Assembly: GCF_001456355.1 (NCBI RefSeq)
Contig: NZ_CP010271.1
Span: 4,030,001 to 4,094,000, forward strand
DNA length: 64,000 bases
Direction: 5' to 3'
Origin: Mycobacteroides saopaulense
GTDB lineage: Bacteria; Actinomycetota; Actinomycetes; Mycobacteriales; Mycobacteriaceae
A model generated the notes under the pieces. The model was not told the origin of the DNA and did no database searches. It saw nothing but the letters and a program-made list of their open reading frames with translations. A program made the position numbers and the translations under genes. Of the stretch, positions 20,601 through 29,757 are shown in pieces (position 1 is the stretch's first letter; each line of letters begins with the position of its first letter).

Positions 20601-23600
20601 GGTAGTCGCATTGGTCTGTGCCGCATCACGTGCCGCGATAGCCGCCGGTTCCTGGCTGATGGCCGTCGCAGCGGTCGCATCGGCGGCCGTCTTGGCGGCG
20701 GCGGCGTTGTCGGCGGCCGTCTTCGCGACAGCCTCGTCTGCCTGCGCCTGAGTAAGGGTGGCATTGGCTTGAGTCAGTCGCTGCTGGGCACTAGCAAGAA
20801 GAGTGCCCAGCGAGGCCAGGTTCGCGGCAATGCCGATCAGGTTGGTCGTGTAGTACGTGACGTCTGCCTGCGCCTGGTCGCGCTGCTGCTGCGCCGTGAC
20901 CGTGGCGGCGTGCGCCTGCTGGTAAGCGGTTTGTGTGCGCTGGGCTTCGGCGGCCGCGGCGGCCGCGTCATCTTTGGCCTTCTGAATGGCATCGACGACC
21001 TTCTGTGCATCGCTCAGTGTCTTGTCTGCAGTGACCTTCGCGGCATCCGCGTTCTGCTTGGCGGTGTTGGCGGCGGTGAGCGCGGCCTGTGCATTCGCCA
21101 ATGCCTGATTGCTCGCCGCAGCATTGGACTGCGCACCGGCAAGCGCGGTATCGGCAGCGGTCTTGGCCGCCGCCGCATTCGCCGCAGCCTGATCAGCAGC
21201 CGTCTTGGCCGCATCCTTAGCAGCCTTATCCGCATTGGCCGCATCCGAAGCCGACTTCGCTTGTGCTGCTGCTTGATCGGCTGCGGTCTTGGCAGCGTCT
21301 TTGGCCGTCTTGTCGGCATCGGCGGCTGTCTTGGCGGCCTGCGCATCGGCCAGCGCTTGATTGCTCGCCGCAGCATTGGACTGCGCACCGGCAAGCGCGG
21401 TATCGGCAGCGGTCTTGGCCGCCGCCGCATTCGCCGCAGCCTGATCAGCGGCCGCCTTGGCCGCATCCTTAGCAGCCTTATCCGCATTCGCCGCATCCGA
21501 AACCGACTTCGCCTGCGCAGCAGCCTGATCAGCAGCAGCCTTCACCGCCAACGCATCCGCAGCAGCCGCATCAGCAGCCACCTTCGCCGCATCCTTAGCA
21601 GCCTTATCCGCATTCGCCGCATCCGAAACCGACTTCGCCTGCGCAGCAGCCTGATCAGCAGCAGCCTTCACCGCCAACGCATCCGCAGCAGCCGCATCAG
21701 CAGCCACCTTCGCCGCATCCTTAGCAGCCTTATCCGCATTCGCCGCATCCGAAACCGACTTCGCCTGCGCAGCAGCCTGATCAGCAGCAGCCTTCACCGC
21801 CAACGCATCCGCAGCAGCCTGGGCTGCCTCGGCGCCCTTCTGGTCCGCGATGGTCTTGGCCGCGGCCGCATCTGAAGCCGCGGTGCCGGCATTGGCGAGC
21901 ACACCGTCGGCGGCCGACTTGGCGGCGGCGGCCTCACTGGCGGCCGTGCCCGCATCTACGGCCCGTTGGCCCGCCAGGGTCGCGGCATCCGCAGCCGCTC
22001 TTGCTGCCGTGTCCGCTTGTGCTGCTGCTTGATCGGCTGCGGTCTTGGCAGCGTCTTTGGCCGTCTTGTCGGCATCGGCGGCTGTCTTGGCGGCCTGCGC
22101 ATCGGCCAGCGCTTGATTGCTCGCCGCAGCATTGGACTGCGCACCGGCAAGCGCGGTATCGGCAGCGGTCTTGGCCGCCGCCGCATTCGCCGCAGCCTGA
22201 TCAGCGGCCGCCTTGGCCGCATCCTTAGCAGCCTTATCCGCATTCGCCGCATCCGAAACCGACTTCGCCTGCGCAGCAGCCTGATCAGCAGCAGCCTTCA
22301 CCGCCAACGCATCCGCAGCAGCCGCATCAGCAGCCACCTTCGCCGCATCCTTAGCAGCCTTATCCGCATTCGCCGCATCCGAAACCGACTTCGCCTGCGC
22401 AGCAGCCTGATCAGCAGCAGCCTTCACCGCCAACGCATCCGCAGCAGCCGCATCAGCAGCCACCTTCGCCGCATCCTTAGCAGCCTTATCCGCATTCGCC
22501 GCATCCGAAACCGACTTCGCCTGCGCAGCAGCCTGATCAGCAGCAGCCTTCACCGCCAACGCATCCGCAGCAGCCGCATCAGCAGCCACCTTCGCCGCGG
22601 TGGCGGCCGACAGCGCGCTACTGCTGGCGGCGGCCTTGGTTTGCGCATCCGTCAAAGCGGCGTCGGCGGTGGCCTTGGCGGCATCCTTGGCCGCCTTATC
22701 GGCATTGGCGGCATCCAACGCAGCCTTGGCATCCTGATACGCCTTGTCCCCCACCGCAGCATGACTCTGCGCATCGGCAAAAGCCTGCTCGGCAGCCGTC
22801 TTGGCCGCCGCAGCATCGGCGGCAGCCCGGGCCGCATCAGCAGCACGCTGCGCCGCAGCATCCTTAGCCGCAGCAGCATCCTGGGCAGCCCGCGACGCAT
22901 CCGCCAACGCCGCATCCGCGGCCGTCTTCGCAGCATCCTTGGTCGCCTTATCGGCATCCGCAGCGGCCTGGGCGGCGTCCTTGGCCGCCTTCTCGGCGGC
23001 GGCCGCATCCGCGGCCGACTTCGCCTGCGTGGCCACCTGGTCGGCCGTCGTCTTTGCTGCCAACGCATCTGCTGCTGCACTGTCGGCAGCGTCTTTGGAC
23101 GCCGCCGCGGTTGCCGAAGCTGAGGTAGCGGCCGCCGCCTTGCTCTGGGCGTCCGTCAATGCCGCATCGGCAGCGGTCTTGGCCGCCAACGCATCCGCAG
23201 ACGCCTTGGTCGCATCAGCAGCACGCTGCGCCGCAGCATCCTTAGCCGCGGCCGCATCCTGGGCAGCCCGCGACGCATCCGCCAACGCCGCATCCGCGGC
23301 CGTCTTCGCAGCATCCTTGGCCGCCTTATCCGCATCCGCGGCGCCCTTGGCCGCGGCAGCCTCCGCCAATGCCCTATCGCTTGCGGCAGCCTTGGCTTGT
23401 GCGTCTGTCAACGCCGCATCGGCAGCGGTCTTGGCCGCCAACGCATCCGCAGACGCCTTGGTCGCATCAGCAGCACGCTGCGCCGCAGCATCCTTAGCCG
23501 CGGCCGCGCCCTGGGCAGCCCGCGACGCATCGGCCAACGCCGCATCGGCGGCGGCTTTTTGTGTCGCGGCATCGGTGGCGGCCTGCTGCGCGGCGGTCGC

Positions 23601-24758
23601 TTTGGTGGCCGCATCGGTCGCGGCAGCGGCTGCCGCCTGGGCGATCCTGTCGGCCTCGGCACGCGCGGCGTCGGCGGTGGCCTTGGCGGCATCCTTGGCC
23701 GCCTTATCGGCATTGGCGGCATCCAACGCAGCCTTGGCATCCTGATACGCCTTGTCCCCCACCGCAGCATGACTCTGCGCATCGGCAAAAGCCTGCTCGG
23801 CAGCCGTCTTGGCCGCCGCAGCATCGGCGGCAGCCCGGGCCGCATCAGCAGCACGCTGCGCCGCGGCATCCTTAGCCGCAGCAGCATCCTGGGCGAGCTG
23901 GTCCGCATTGGCACGCGCAGTATCGGCAGTGGTCTTGGCCGCCAACGCATCCGCGGCAGTGTTATCGGCCGCGGTCTTGGCGGCGGCCGCGGCCGATAAT
24001 GCCGAGGCCGCCGCGGTGGCCTTGCTCTGCGCATCGGCCAAGGCAGCATCCGCGGCGGCTCTGGCCGCTTCAGCATTCCGCTGTTGCGCCGTGGCCGCAT
24101 CGAGAGCTGCCTTGGCGTCCTGATACGCCTTGTCCCCCACCGCAGCATGACTCTGCGCATCGACGAAGGCCTGTTCGGCGGCGGCCTTTGCGGCATCGGC
24201 GGCCTGCTGTTGGGCGGCCGCAGCATCGGCGGCGGCCTTGGCGTCCTGGTAGGCCTTTTCATTGGCAGCCGCGGTCGCGGCTGCAACACTCTGATTGGCG
24301 GCCGCGGCTTCGAGGGCCGCCTGTGCATCCAATGCCGCCTGTGCCGCACTGTCGGCCTCATGCCGCGCCTGCTCGGCCGCTGCTGCCGCCGCCGCGGCCT
24401 CTGCTTGTTTCTCCGCGACTGCCGGATTCGCCGCGGCCTCCGCAGCCGCTTTGTCCGCCTCCGCCTTGCGTAATGCTGCGCGTGCCGCGGCATCGGCGGC
24501 GGCCTTGGCCATCAGGTCTGCCACCGCTGCTGCACCGGCGGCGGTGTCCGCATAGCCCTGCGCCTCGGAGGTCGGCGTCGCCACGGGCGTCACAGCGAGC
24601 GTCGGCAAGGATCCCGAATACGCCGTCAGGCTGGTGTCACCGCTGTAGAGCAATCGTTGCTTCTCGATGACCGACTTGGAGACCGAACTGCTGCCACCCG
24701 CGAGAAGGACTGCCGTCGCAAATACTGCGGTAAGTCTTTGGGATCGCGAAGACCGCAT
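14646..24758 (-). CDS. giant exported alanine-rich repeat protein with PGRS-like glycine-rich end
   Basis: 3370 residues in one uninterrupted frame. Order: basic N-terminus and hydrophobic export segment ([14 protein letters not shown], 9-22); short linker to ~65; about 2800 residues of Ala-rich coiled-coil repeats of the type [10 protein letters not shown], with a 42-residue unit (six heptads) that recurs for most of the length; a break near 1270-1335 ([17 protein letters not shown]); a Cys in ADCLPIF near 2660; a junction with two Cys (CVSGMAGKC, near 2890); about 430 residues of GNGGAGGxGG repeats like the PGRS part of PE_PGRS proteins, including [13 protein letters not shown] twice; and a Ser/Gly tail. 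No PE domain and no LPXTG. Likely a long rod on the cell surface; the function is unknown. It stands where M. tuberculosis has mgtE (from memory), between Rv0361-like and fba. Confidence 0.85.
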   Translation of the reverse strand: MRSSRSQRLTAVFATAVLLAGGSSSVSKSVIEKQRLLYSGDTSLTAYSGSLPTLAVTPVATPTSEAQGYADTAAGAAAVADLMAKAAADAAARAALRKAEADKAAAEAAANPAVAEKQAEAAAAAAAAEQARHEADSAAQAALDAQAALEAAAANQSVAAATAAANEKAYQDAKAAADAAAAQQQAADAAKAAAEQAFVDAQSHAAVGDKAYQDAKAALDAATAQQRNAEAARAAADAALADAQSKATAAASALSAAAAAKTAADNTAADALAAKTTADTARANADQLAQDAAAAKDAAAQRAADAARAAADAAAAKTAAEQAFADAQSHAAVGDKAYQDAKAALDAANADKAAKDAAKATADAARAEADRIAQAAAAAATDAATKATAAQQAATDAATQKAAADAALADASRAAQGAAAAKDAAAQRAADATKASADALAAKTAADAALTDAQAKAAASDRALAEAAAAKGAADADKAAKDAAKTAADAALADASRAAQDAAAAKDAAAQRAADATKASADALAAKTAADAALTDAQSKAAAATSASATAAASKDAADSAAADALAAKTTADQVATQAKSAADAAAAEKAAKDAAQAAADADKATKDAAKTAADAALADASRAAQDAAAAKDAAAQRAADAARAAADAAAAKTAAEQAFADAQSHAAVGDKAYQDAKAALDAANADKAAKDAAKATADAALTDAQTKAAASSSALSAATAAKVAADAAAADALAVKAAADQAAAQAKSVSDAANADKAAKDAAKVAADAAAADALAVKAAADQAAAQAKSVSDAANADKAAKDAAKVAADAAAADALAVKAAADQAAAQAKSVSDAANADKAAKDAAKAAADQAAANAAAAKTAADTALAGAQSNAAASNQALADAQAAKTAADADKTAKDAAKTAADQAAAQADTAARAAADAATLAGQRAVDAGTAASEAAAAKSAADGVLANAGTAASDAAAAKTIADQKGAEAAQAAADALAVKAAADQAAAQAKSVSDAANADKAAKDAAKVAADAAAADALAVKAAADQAAAQAKSVSDAANADKAAKDAAKVAADAAAADALAVKAAADQAAAQAKSVSDAANADKAAKDAAKAAADQAAANAAAAKTAADTALAGAQSNAAASNQALADAQAAKTAADADKTAKDAAKTAADQAAAQAKSASDAANADKAAKDAAKTAADQAAANAAAAKTAADTALAGAQSNAAASNQALANAQAALTAANTAKQNADAAKVTADKTLSDAQKVVDAIQKAKDDAAAAAAEAQRTQTAYQQAHAATVTAQQQRDQAQADVTYYTTNLIGIAANLASLGTLLASAQQRLTQANATLTQAQADEAVAKTAADNAAAAKTAADATAATAISQEPAAIAARDAAQTNATTANNNVTAAAQQVSNAQQAVATTTAAKAVADQALTDATNAAAAAAAAKTLADQNAAAAQTAADAAAAVKVNADKALADANKAASDAAAAKALADQRVVDAQQAVTDATAAKTVTDQALAAATQAATDAAVAKTAADQNAAAARTTADAAAAVKVNADSALATATQAASDAAVAKTAADQNAAAARTAADAAAAVKVNTDKALADANKAASDAAAAKTVADQAAADAATAVTNADAAKAAADQASANAAAAATAAAGAATTAAQNAADAKAVAEAAATAKSAADAALGDAQTKAAAAASALTDATAAKTAADADKTAKDAAKAASDAALADANKAAGDAAAAKTVADQNATAAATAVDAAAAVKASTDAALADANKAAGDAAAAKTVADQNATAAATAVDAAAAVKASADKALTDANKAAADAADVRTAADQAATAAGSAAADAAAAKLAADKALTDANKAAGDAAAVAAGTADSAAAAKVAADAAAAVKASADLALADADRAAADAAAAKAIADQKAADARAAADAAITDKAAADQVLADADRAASDAAAAKAIADQKAADAKTASDAAAAAKAAADTALTDADKAAVDAVNAAREAADKSAAAQAADDAAAAVKSAADQAFSDAGKTAADATTSANDAADKATAAKTAADAAAAVKSAADAALTDADRAAAAAGDAKNVADQKAAEAGSAADAAAAAKVAADKVFADTSKAASDAAAAATDAADKSAAAQAADDAAGVAKAAADKTLVDAGKAASDAVAAKAVADQNATAAQTAVDAAAAVKASADQALTEANKGATDADTAAKDAADKAALAIQAAVDATSAKETADQLAADAAKNASDALAAKAAADQKAAEAKAASDAAAATKVTADQSLAAADSAVAGAVSASDAAAAQAAAAAKAASDAQAAKTAADQALAEADQAAKDALAIADAANQASANANQAASDAAAAKTAADQKAADAAKAATDAAGIKDAADQAVADAKAAADAAAAAKAVTDGALADADKAAKDAAAAKDTADQRLSDAATSADAAAAAKAAADKALADAAAAAKTAVDTATAAGDKAAQDAKAAADAQAAKAAADKALADAAKAAQDAQAAKDAATATAAQTADAVKTATDAAAAAQAAAEQALGDQQAVIDAAAQAGVDKAAVDAAAADALRSAAAAAASAERAANAAKVFAEAQAAADRDRAAAEQALKDKDAATQAAAADSAKAAEDRAAAAQIEAASASSAAAVQAAEGQAAFQKLAAEKAAADRAAMDKSAEEAKQRLNVIAADCLPIFADAAAAAQTDPKAQADQSVQSNEIRVGAAAQLAQVRDTQQSSAERAVADKTGVAESAGTTASAAVSDASAARAKAVQTASQAAVAQTALDTAISAGAPAPEVTEAQNAARIAAEQADEAERAAQAAEALAAQATAAAQTAASDRIAAEAAAKAAADQAAAARTDAQKAADELAAAQQKADGYAAAKAAADKAAADYAAAAARDRLASAKSAEEKAIAERAYAECVSGMAGKCGSTNVGNGGSAWNLFGGRPLFGPGGLIIGDGSPNAAGVYTQRPLFGPGGLIIGDGGLGQDGGFLIGNGGKGLPGQKGGNAGLLFGNGGAGGDGLPGQKGGDGGNAGLFGNGGAGGKGGDASATADGKTGVGGAGGNGGKGGALAGDGGAGGKGGEGSNFFTGTSTGGAGGDGGSAGMLGNGGAGGQGGTSNSFDTRTAEPGTGGNGGTGGSGGLVAGTGGAGGAGGEAKTTYGETKGGTGGTGGASGGLAGDGGSGGAGGASSSLGGTATGGTGGNGADSHAVVGNGGSGGAGGKAETTNGLVKTGPATGGNGGKGGTSGTVGNGGGGGAGGDASGNGDTGKTNTGGKGGTGGDSKGLGNGGAGGRGGHSQATDGDSKGGAGGAGGTGGPIHRGGNGGNGGNSSSVKGSRGAGAGGPGGRGGTQGTPGSAGQTGGGSSSSSQSSKSSGTSSGGSSSGGSSSSSGGGSSSSSGS
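21261..21815 (-). repeat. segmental duplication in giant gene, copy 1
   Basis: This stretch is repeated nearly base for base 756 bp further on (22017-22571). 756 is six times 126, so the copy keeps the 42-residue register. Its right half (from about 21448) consists of three tandem 126-bp units whose protein reads [20 protein letters not shown] and onward to KAAKDAAKV. Confidence 0.85.
22017..22600 (-). repeat. segmental duplication in giant gene, copy 2, with tandem 126-bp units
   Basis: Second copy of the 756-bp-spaced duplication. Tandem units start at 22204, 22330, 22456 and (partly) 22582, exactly 126 bp apart and almost identical, so they arose recently and are likely to vary in number between strains. 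Confidence 0.85.
22660..22886 (-). repeat. 227-bp duplicated segment in giant gene, copy 1
   Basis: Nearly identical to 23668-23894, offset 1008 bp (8 x 126). It encodes the [21 protein letters not shown] block preceded by HAAVGDK. A third partial copy begins around 24105, another 378 bp (3 x 126) on. Confidence 0.8.
23668..23894 (-). repeat. 227-bp duplicated segment in giant gene, copy 2
   Basis: Partner of 22660-22886 with about one base different. All offsets between copies are multiples of 126 bp. Confidence 0.8.
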
Positions 24759-25112
24759 AACTGCCTCACTTGCCTAACCTCCGGTCCACGCCGATGTGGA
24801 CCGGTAACGGGAGATTAGACGTAGTGACGCAATTATGCGCTGAAAAGCATAAAAGTCGCCTGAGAAAATCTTAAATGCCCATTTGAGAACGTATAAATAC
24901 TCAATTTAGTGAAAACTAAAGGAGTTTGCTAATTAGTTGACTATCGAGTCAGGTAATGGACAATTGACAACCGTGTCTACTAAGGATGTAGTGCCGTTGC
25001 CAGCAAGCATTCACCTGAGATCTGAAGTCCCAGGAATTTCCGGAAAACTGATCGGCACAGCGAAATATGAACGGGGCGAACAACAAGATCGCTGCACACA
25101 TGTCAGATAGGG
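24759..25112 (-). promoter_or_regulatory. AT-rich leader and promoter region of the giant gene
   Basis: 354 bases without a gene, clearly richer in A+T (24820-25080) than the surroundings, as in DNA bound by the silencer Lsr2. A perfect hairpin, CCGGTCCAC-GCCGAT-GTGGACCGG (24781-24804), lies 23-46 bases before the ATG, and GAGG precedes the ATG by seven bases. I see no riboswitch pattern that I can name. Confidence 0.5.
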
Positions 25113-25604
25113 CTACTTGCAGAGTTCGACGATGTGCTTGCTCAGCTCATCTGCCCTGCCGAGCCGCTGCGCCTGCCTCGGGTCCGAGTTCGGTGTCTCA
25201 GCAATGGCAGCGGCACCGACGTCCATAAGCGCGTTGCCGAACTCCTGAATGCTCTGCGCCAACTCCGGCGGCGTCGCGGGATCAAGCCGGGCCAACAGGT
25301 ACTGGCCACCGTTGAAAAGAGCGACCCGTGCGTTGGCGGCCGTCGCGAGCGTCCCTACGGTGCCGGCGTTCTCCGGCAGCGCCCGATTGGTGTTCTGCAT
25401 GACGGCATTGCGAACCATGGTCGCGTTGGCACATGCCTTCGCCTTCGCCTCGGTCCGTTGTGCCGGGGTGTACTCGTGCGCCGGCTCGTGGCCGCGCCAC
25501 AGGGCGAGCACCAATGCTGCCACCGCGACCGCCAGCGCCAGCAGGGCCAGCACACCGGCCGCCCGCTGACAGGCCGCCACGAGTTTCCGCCAGAGCTCCG
25601 CCAC
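25113..25604 (-). CDS. hypothetical membrane-anchored protein
   Basis: 163 residues from the GTG at 25604, chosen because GAGGG stands four bases before it; the frame is open to 25655 without a ribosome site. One membrane helix (AAGVLALLALAVAVAALVLALW, about 14-35) is followed by an outside domain: YTPAQRTEAKAKACANATMVRNAVMQNTNR, a central ALFNGGQYLLARLDPATPPELAQSI, and a last Cys in HIVELCK. The two cysteines may pair. The general plan resembles Mce-associated and DUF-type mycobacterial tail proteins. Upstream of the giant gene on the same strand; 354 bases separate them, so co-transcription is uncertain. Confidence 0.7.
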   Translation of the reverse strand: MAELWRKLVAACQRAAGVLALLALAVAVAALVLALWRGHEPAHEYTPAQRTEAKAKACANATMVRNAVMQNTNRALPENAGTVGTLATAANARVALFNGGQYLLARLDPATPPELAQSIQEFGNALMDVGAAAIAETPNSDPRQAQRLGRADELSKHIVELCK

Positions 25605-25689
25605 GATTCCCTCTTCTCCCGCGAACAAGATCAGCCGCGGCCAGAAGTCTCCCACCAGTGACAGGCCACCGGCGGGAGAACGCGAGTGA

Positions 25690-26733
25690 CTAGGACAATC
25701 CGGCGGAGACCGACCGGCCCGCCGACTTGAGGTCGTTGCAGGCCTCGATGACGCGCTCGGTCATGCTGGCCTCGGCCTTCTTCAAGTAACTGCGCGGGTC
25801 GTAGGTCTTCTTGTTGCCCACCTCGCCGTCGATCTTGAGCACACCGTCGTAGTTGGCGAACATGTGCCCCGCGACCGGGCGAGTGAATGCGTACTGGGTA
25901 TCGGTGTCGACGTTCATCTTCACCACGCCGTAGCGCAGCGAGTCCTCGATCTCCGACTTCAATGAACCCGAGCCGCCGTGGAACACGAAGTCGAACGGCT
26001 TGGACCCTTCCGCCAGTCCGAGCTTGGCCGCGGCGACGCGCTGGCCCTCGGCCAACACCTCCGGCTTGAGCTTGACGTTGCCGGGCTTGTAGACACCGTG
26101 CACGTTCCCGAAGGTGGCGGCCAGCAGGTAGCGGCCGTTCTCGCCGACACCGAGTGCGTCGACCGTCTTCTCGAAGTCCTCGGACGAGGTGTAGAGCTTC
26201 TCGTTGATCTCGGCCTCGACACCGTCTTCTTCACCGCCGACGACACCGATCTCCACCTCGAGGATGATGTGCGCCTTGGCCGTCGCGGCCAGCAGTTCCT
26301 GGGCGATCTGCAGGTTCTCGTCGATCGGCACCGCGGAGCCGTCCCACATGTGCGACTGGAACAACGGGTTCTGGCCGGCGGCGACTCGCTCCTGGGAGAT
26401 TGCGATCAGCGGGCGGACGAACCCATCCAGCTTGTCCTTGGGGCAGTGGTCGGTGTGCAGGGCAACCGTGATGCCGTATTTGGCGGCCACCACATGCGCG
26501 AACTCGGCGAGTGCGACCGACCCGGTGACCATGTCCTTGACACCCAGACCGGAGCCGAATTCTGCACCACCGGTGGAGAATTGGATGATGCCGTCGCTAC
26601 CCGCGTCGGCGAAGCCCTTGATCGCGGCGTTGATGGTTTCTGACGAGGTGCAGTTGATGGCCGGGAAGGCGAAGGAATGCTCCTTGGCCCGGTTCAGCAT
26701 TTCCGCGTAGACCTCGGGTGTCGCGATGGGCAC
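25690..26733 (-). CDS. fba: class II fructose-bisphosphate aldolase
   Basis: 347 residues, cytoplasmic. It cleaves fructose 1,6-bisphosphate to two triose phosphates in glycolysis and runs in reverse in gluconeogenesis. The zinc ligands are visible: ALHTDHCPKDK (catalytic Asp and His), EVEIGVVGGEEDG, GNVHGVY and VFHGGSGS; VKMNVDTDTQYAFTRPV follows at the phosphate site. Start ATG with GGAGG six bases before. Length equals that of Rv0363c, the essential aldolase of M. tuberculosis. Divergent from dedA over 98 bases, which hold a TATGGT -10-like box for fba. Confidence 0.97.
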   Translation of the reverse strand: MPIATPEVYAEMLNRAKEHSFAFPAINCTSSETINAAIKGFADAGSDGIIQFSTGGAEFGSGLGVKDMVTGSVALAEFAHVVAAKYGITVALHTDHCPKDKLDGFVRPLIAISQERVAAGQNPLFQSHMWDGSAVPIDENLQIAQELLAATAKAHIILEVEIGVVGGEEDGVEAEINEKLYTSSEDFEKTVDALGVGENGRYLLAATFGNVHGVYKPGNVKLKPEVLAEGQRVAAAKLGLAEGSKPFDFVFHGGSGSLKSEIEDSLRYGVVKMNVDTDTQYAFTRPVAGHMFANYDGVLKIDGEVGNKKTYDPRSYLKKAEASMTERVIEACNDLKSAGRSVSAGLS

Positions 26734-26831
26734 GGGTGACCTCCATGTCAGTGCTTGAGTTCTCGTGAGGAATCGCCCCTCACCATAAGCCAGGCAGGTT
26801 GCGGCCAGTTAGCGCCGGTACTGTTGGCCGC

Positions 26832-27536
26832 GTGAACTTGCTGGCAGCACCCGAATCCGTTACCACCCTGGCACTCATGCCGGATTTCCTGGATCCGGTC
26901 AAACTGCTCAGCCACTTCGGAACCTTGGCGCTGCTCGGGTTGCTGGTGGTGATCTTCGTGGAGTCGGGCGTGCTGTTCCCGGTGCTCCCCGGTGACTCCT
27001 TGTTGTTCGTGGCCGGCATGCTGGCCGCCGGAACGGCCGCGGCTGCCGCCGACGGTGCGCCCCAGGCCAACTTCCAGCTCTGGCAGCTGCTGGTCTTCAT
27101 CCCGATCGCGGCCATCTTGGGCGGACAGGTCGGCTACTGGATCGGCCGGGGCATCGGCACCTCGATGTTCAAACCCGACGCGCGCTTCCTCAAGCAGCGC
27201 TACCTGGACGAGGCCCATGCCTTCTTCGCGAAGCGCGGTCCGTTCGCCATCGTGATCGCCCGATTCGTGCCCATCGTGCGAACCCTGGCTCCGATCACCG
27301 CCGGCGCGGCCAAGATGAGCTACCCCATCTTCGCGCTCTACAACATCCTGGGCGCCGTGGTGTGGGGCGTTGGTCTGACACTGCTCGGCTACTGGCTGGG
27401 CCAGTTCGAGATCATCCAGAAGCTGCTGGAGCCGATCTTCATCCTGATCGTGCTGGCCTCGGTGGCCCCGATGTTCTTCGAATGGATACGGCGCCGCAAG
27501 GCCGCCAAGCAGCCCGAGGCACCGACCGAGGCTTAA
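26832..27536 (+). CDS. DedA/SNARE-associated family membrane protein
   Basis: 234 residues. Several membrane helices with the DedA signatures: VESGVLFPVLPGDSLLFVAGMLA, GQVGYWIGRGIG, and FAIVIARFVPIVRTLAPITAGAAKMSY with its conserved arginines. DedA proteins support lipid-carrier recycling and membrane potential; several are undecaprenyl-phosphate flippases. The C-terminus is basic (WIRRRKAAKQPEAP) and lies in the cytoplasm. I start at the GTG at 26832; the frame opens 11 codons earlier without a ribosome site. Matches Rv0364 in position next to fba. Confidence 0.88.
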   Translation: MNLLAAPESVTTLALMPDFLDPVKLLSHFGTLALLGLLVVIFVESGVLFPVLPGDSLLFVAGMLAAGTAAAAADGAPQANFQLWQLLVFIPIAAILGGQVGYWIGRGIGTSMFKPDARFLKQRYLDEAHAFFAKRGPFAIVIARFVPIVRTLAPITAGAAKMSYPIFALYNILGAVVWGVGLTLLGYWLGQFEIIQKLLEPIFILIVLASVAPMFFEWIRRRKAAKQPEAPTEA

Positions 27537-27637
27537 CCCTCGGCGAGATCACTCGCCAGCAAGATCCACGGTTATCCACCAGATACCGGGAAATGTGCAA
27601 AGCTGCGCGCCATAGCAAACTACGCTAATGTCGCGCT

Positions 27638-28102
27638 GTGGGGAAGATCAATAGTTGTCTGGCAGCGTTGACGGCAATCACGCTGACGAGTTGGAGCTTT
27701 ACGACGCCCGCCGGCGCGGAGCCTGCGCCGACAGATATCGCGGGTGCGTCGGAGGCCGTGCAGACGTACATAAACGCAGCGAACAACGTCGACGTGCGCC
27801 TGATGCGCGCCACGGTGTGCGGCCGCCTCGCCGCCACCACCTCTGCCGGTACCGACGAACAGGTCCGTCAGGTCATGCAGTCTCAACGCGACCTCATCGG
27901 GTTGGCACACATAGAGGTCTTGCATCCGGTGGAGCTGGGATCACCGCCCGGCCAGGTCGATCTGCTGGCTCGGTTGACTTCCGAGCATCACCCGCAGGAT
28001 CCGGGCGGCAGCGGGATCAACCTCGTCTATCACACCGAGCAGGTCAACGGCTCCTGGAAGGTATGCCATGCCCGTAACGAGGGACGTCTGGACGAGCCCT
28101 GA
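27638..28102 (+). CDS. small secreted protein, NTF2-like
   Basis: 154 residues. Signal peptide with cleavage probably after PAGA (about residue 27): MGKINSCLAALTAITLTSWS. The mature part begins EPAPTDIAGASEAVQTYINAANNVDVRLMRATVCGRL and closes INLVYHTEQVNGSWKVCHARNEG, which matches the two-Cys, W-K-V-C-ending outside domains of 4777-5226 and 13861-14649, here without a membrane anchor. The GTG start is the only sensible one. It stands alone between dedA and a convergent thioesterase. Function unknown. Confidence 0.75.
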   Translation: MGKINSCLAALTAITLTSWSFTTPAGAEPAPTDIAGASEAVQTYINAANNVDVRLMRATVCGRLAATTSAGTDEQVRQVMQSQRDLIGLAHIEVLHPVELGSPPGQVDLLARLTSEHHPQDPGGSGINLVYHTEQVNGSWKVCHARNEGRLDEP

Positions 28103-28126
28103 CCGGTCCGAGACACCGACCGAGGC

Positions 28127-28558
28127 TTAGCCCCCGTCGACCGGCGTCTTCTCGAATCCGCTTACCCGGTCCCGGAATACGTCCGGGAACGGGGCCGACT
28201 TACCGTCGAGCGCGTGCACGTACACGGTCTCACCGGTGATGACATGTTCACCGCCACGGTGGATTTCGAAGTGGCAGGTCATGCTCGCCGTCCCCATCCG
28301 GGAAATGCGCACCCCGACGTCGAGTAGATCGTCGAAGCGGGCCGGCGCGTAATAGTCGATGACCGACTTCACCACATAGATGTGCTCGAAGACTCCGTCA
28401 CCTCCGGCGTTGCGCGCGCCGGTCAGTGCGGCCCAGTACTCGGTGAGCGCGACGTCGAAGAACGCCAGGTAGTGGGCATTGAAGACCACACCTTGCATGT
28501 CGACCTCGGCCCACCGCACCCGCAGTGGATGGAAGAAGCTGAAATCCTCACGCGCCAT
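28127..28558 (-). CDS. acyl-CoA thioesterase, 4HBT hotdog type
   Basis: 143 residues, cytoplasmic, one hotdog domain. RVRWAEVDMQGVVFNAHYLAFFDVALTEYW carries the family's catalytic Asp and the following helix; VGVRISRMGTASMTCHFEIHRG and VITGETVYVHAL are the sheet. It likely hydrolyses a small or aromatic acyl-CoA; the substrate is not readable. Only one base separates it from the GH76 gene upstream, so they share a transcript. Confidence 0.88.
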   Translation of the reverse strand: MAREDFSFFHPLRVRWAEVDMQGVVFNAHYLAFFDVALTEYWAALTGARNAGGDGVFEHIYVVKSVIDYYAPARFDDLLDVGVRISRMGTASMTCHFEIHRGGEHVITGETVYVHALDGKSAPFPDVFRDRVSGFEKTPVDGG

Positions 28559-28559
28559 G

Positions 28560-29657
28560 TCAGGCGACCACGTGCGCGGCTTCGAGCAGCATCCAGCCGG
28601 ACAGCTGCACCGACAGATCGCGCTCGGGCACCGTCGACGGATTGACCGCGCCGGCGACGAACTGCGATGCCTGCGATTGCACGGTCGGCAGATCAGCGGT
28701 GCGTGTCCAATCCGCGCCGAACAACGGAAGGTCTTCCACCGTCAGCCGATTGGCCCAGGCGGACTCGGCCGAGGACAGCAGAATCTCGCGAGCGGTGGCA
28801 CGCGCGTCGGTGTCCTGCGGAGAGTTTTGCGGCAGCGTCGTGACCACCAATGCCAGGTAGCGCGCCAGGATGCCGTTGAACAGCCCACCGTCTCCACCAC
28901 CACTGCCACGAATGACGCCGTCCGAGGTCATGTGATCCTTGACGGCGTGGACCAGCCGATGCACCCGCTCGGCGTGCCGCGATTCCGCGGTCCGCACCGC
29001 GAGTTCGGTCTCCAGCCCCAAAACCACGCCCTGACAGTAGGTATAGGTGGCTCGCTCGAGAGTGCCGTCCTCTTGTATGCCGTCGATCACCAGATGCGAG
29101 TCAGGGTCGACGAGGGTCCTGTCGATCCAGTCGGACATCACCTCCGCCCGCCACACTCTTCCGGTGCGCGCCAACACGATTGCCGCCGGTCCGTTGGCAG
29201 GCGTGTTGAAGAACCTGTCCTGCTTGCGCCACGGGATGCCACCGCCGTACTGCGGCATCCACGCATCGAGGAATTGCTGGCGCAAGCGATTCAGTGCGCG
29301 GGGGCGCTCCAGACCCAGGAGTTCGGAGGCTCGCTGCATGGCGAGGGCCAACCACGCCATGTCGTCGTAGTACTGGTTGGTCCACATGAAGACATTGCGA
29401 AAGCGATGCGCGCGTTGCATATCCGCGATGTACTTGAGCCGGTCCGGCCGCGGGTCACGCAATTGCGCATCGATCAAGCAATCCTGCAGGTGCGCCTGCC
29501 ACCAGTAATGCCAGTTCTTGAACCAGGTGGCACCCGGCGCCGGCGGCCATGTGACGATGCCCAAGCGCATCCGTGGTAGATGCCACAGCGGCGAGAAATG
29601 TCTGGCAGTGATTGCGGCTTCGGCGCTACTGGCGCGGTTTGCCCACAGCACATCCAT
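28560..29657 (-). CDS. glycoside hydrolase family 76 (alpha-1,6-mannanase-like)
   Basis: 365 residues. The (alpha/alpha)6-barrel signatures are NWHYWWQAHLQDCLIDAQLRD, NVFMWTNQYYDDMAWLALAM with the catalytic Asp pair, PQYGGGIPWRKQDRF, and CQGVVLGLETEL. GH76 enzymes cut alpha-1,6-mannan, which in mycobacteria would be the backbone of lipomannan and related glycans. There is no signal peptide, so it may work in the cytoplasm or leave by another route. The start ATG lies just inside the intergenic inverted repeat. It corresponds to Rv0365c and shares an operon with the downstream thioesterase. Confidence 0.87.
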   Translation of the reverse strand: MDVLWANRASSAEAAITARHFSPLWHLPRMRLGIVTWPPAPGATWFKNWHYWWQAHLQDCLIDAQLRDPRPDRLKYIADMQRAHRFRNVFMWTNQYYDDMAWLALAMQRASELLGLERPRALNRLRQQFLDAWMPQYGGGIPWRKQDRFFNTPANGPAAIVLARTGRVWRAEVMSDWIDRTLVDPDSHLVIDGIQEDGTLERATYTYCQGVVLGLETELAVRTAESRHAERVHRLVHAVKDHMTSDGVIRGSGGGDGGLFNGILARYLALVVTTLPQNSPQDTDARATAREILLSSAESAWANRLTVEDLPLFGADWTRTADLPTVQSQASQFVAGAVNPSTVPERDLSVQLSGWMLLEAAHVVA

Positions 29658-29674
29658 ATCCCAAGTCTATGTGT

Positions 29675-29735
29675 GCCGAGATGACATTGACGCGGGTACT
29701 CCTCGAATAAACGCCGGCACCAATGTCATCTCGGC
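29675..29735 (-). terminator. 15-bp perfect inverted repeat after the SpoU gene
   Basis: GCCGAGATGACATTG (29675-29689) and CAATGTCATCTCGGC (29721-29735) are exact complements with 31 bases between. The structure begins 23 bases after the methylase stop and ends 18 bases before the GH76 start. A terminator or mRNA-end element is likely. There is no T-run. Confidence 0.55.
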
Positions 29736-29757
29736 GGAAGAAGTGGAAAGAGTCGCG

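Noticed and set aside
21448..22600. CRISPR-like regular repeats
   Set aside because: Units are 126 bp, contiguous, without unique spacers, and in frame with the protein.
20769..23123. Long plus-strand frames opposite the giant gene (368 and 385 codons)
   Set aside because: They are Arg/Ser/Ile-rich mirror images of the Ala-rich repeats, carry no ribosome sites and stop and start arbitrarily.
24759..25112. Riboswitch (c-di-AMP or similar) before the giant gene
   Set aside because: There is a hairpin and A+T-rich leader, but no conserved riboswitch core that I can recognise.
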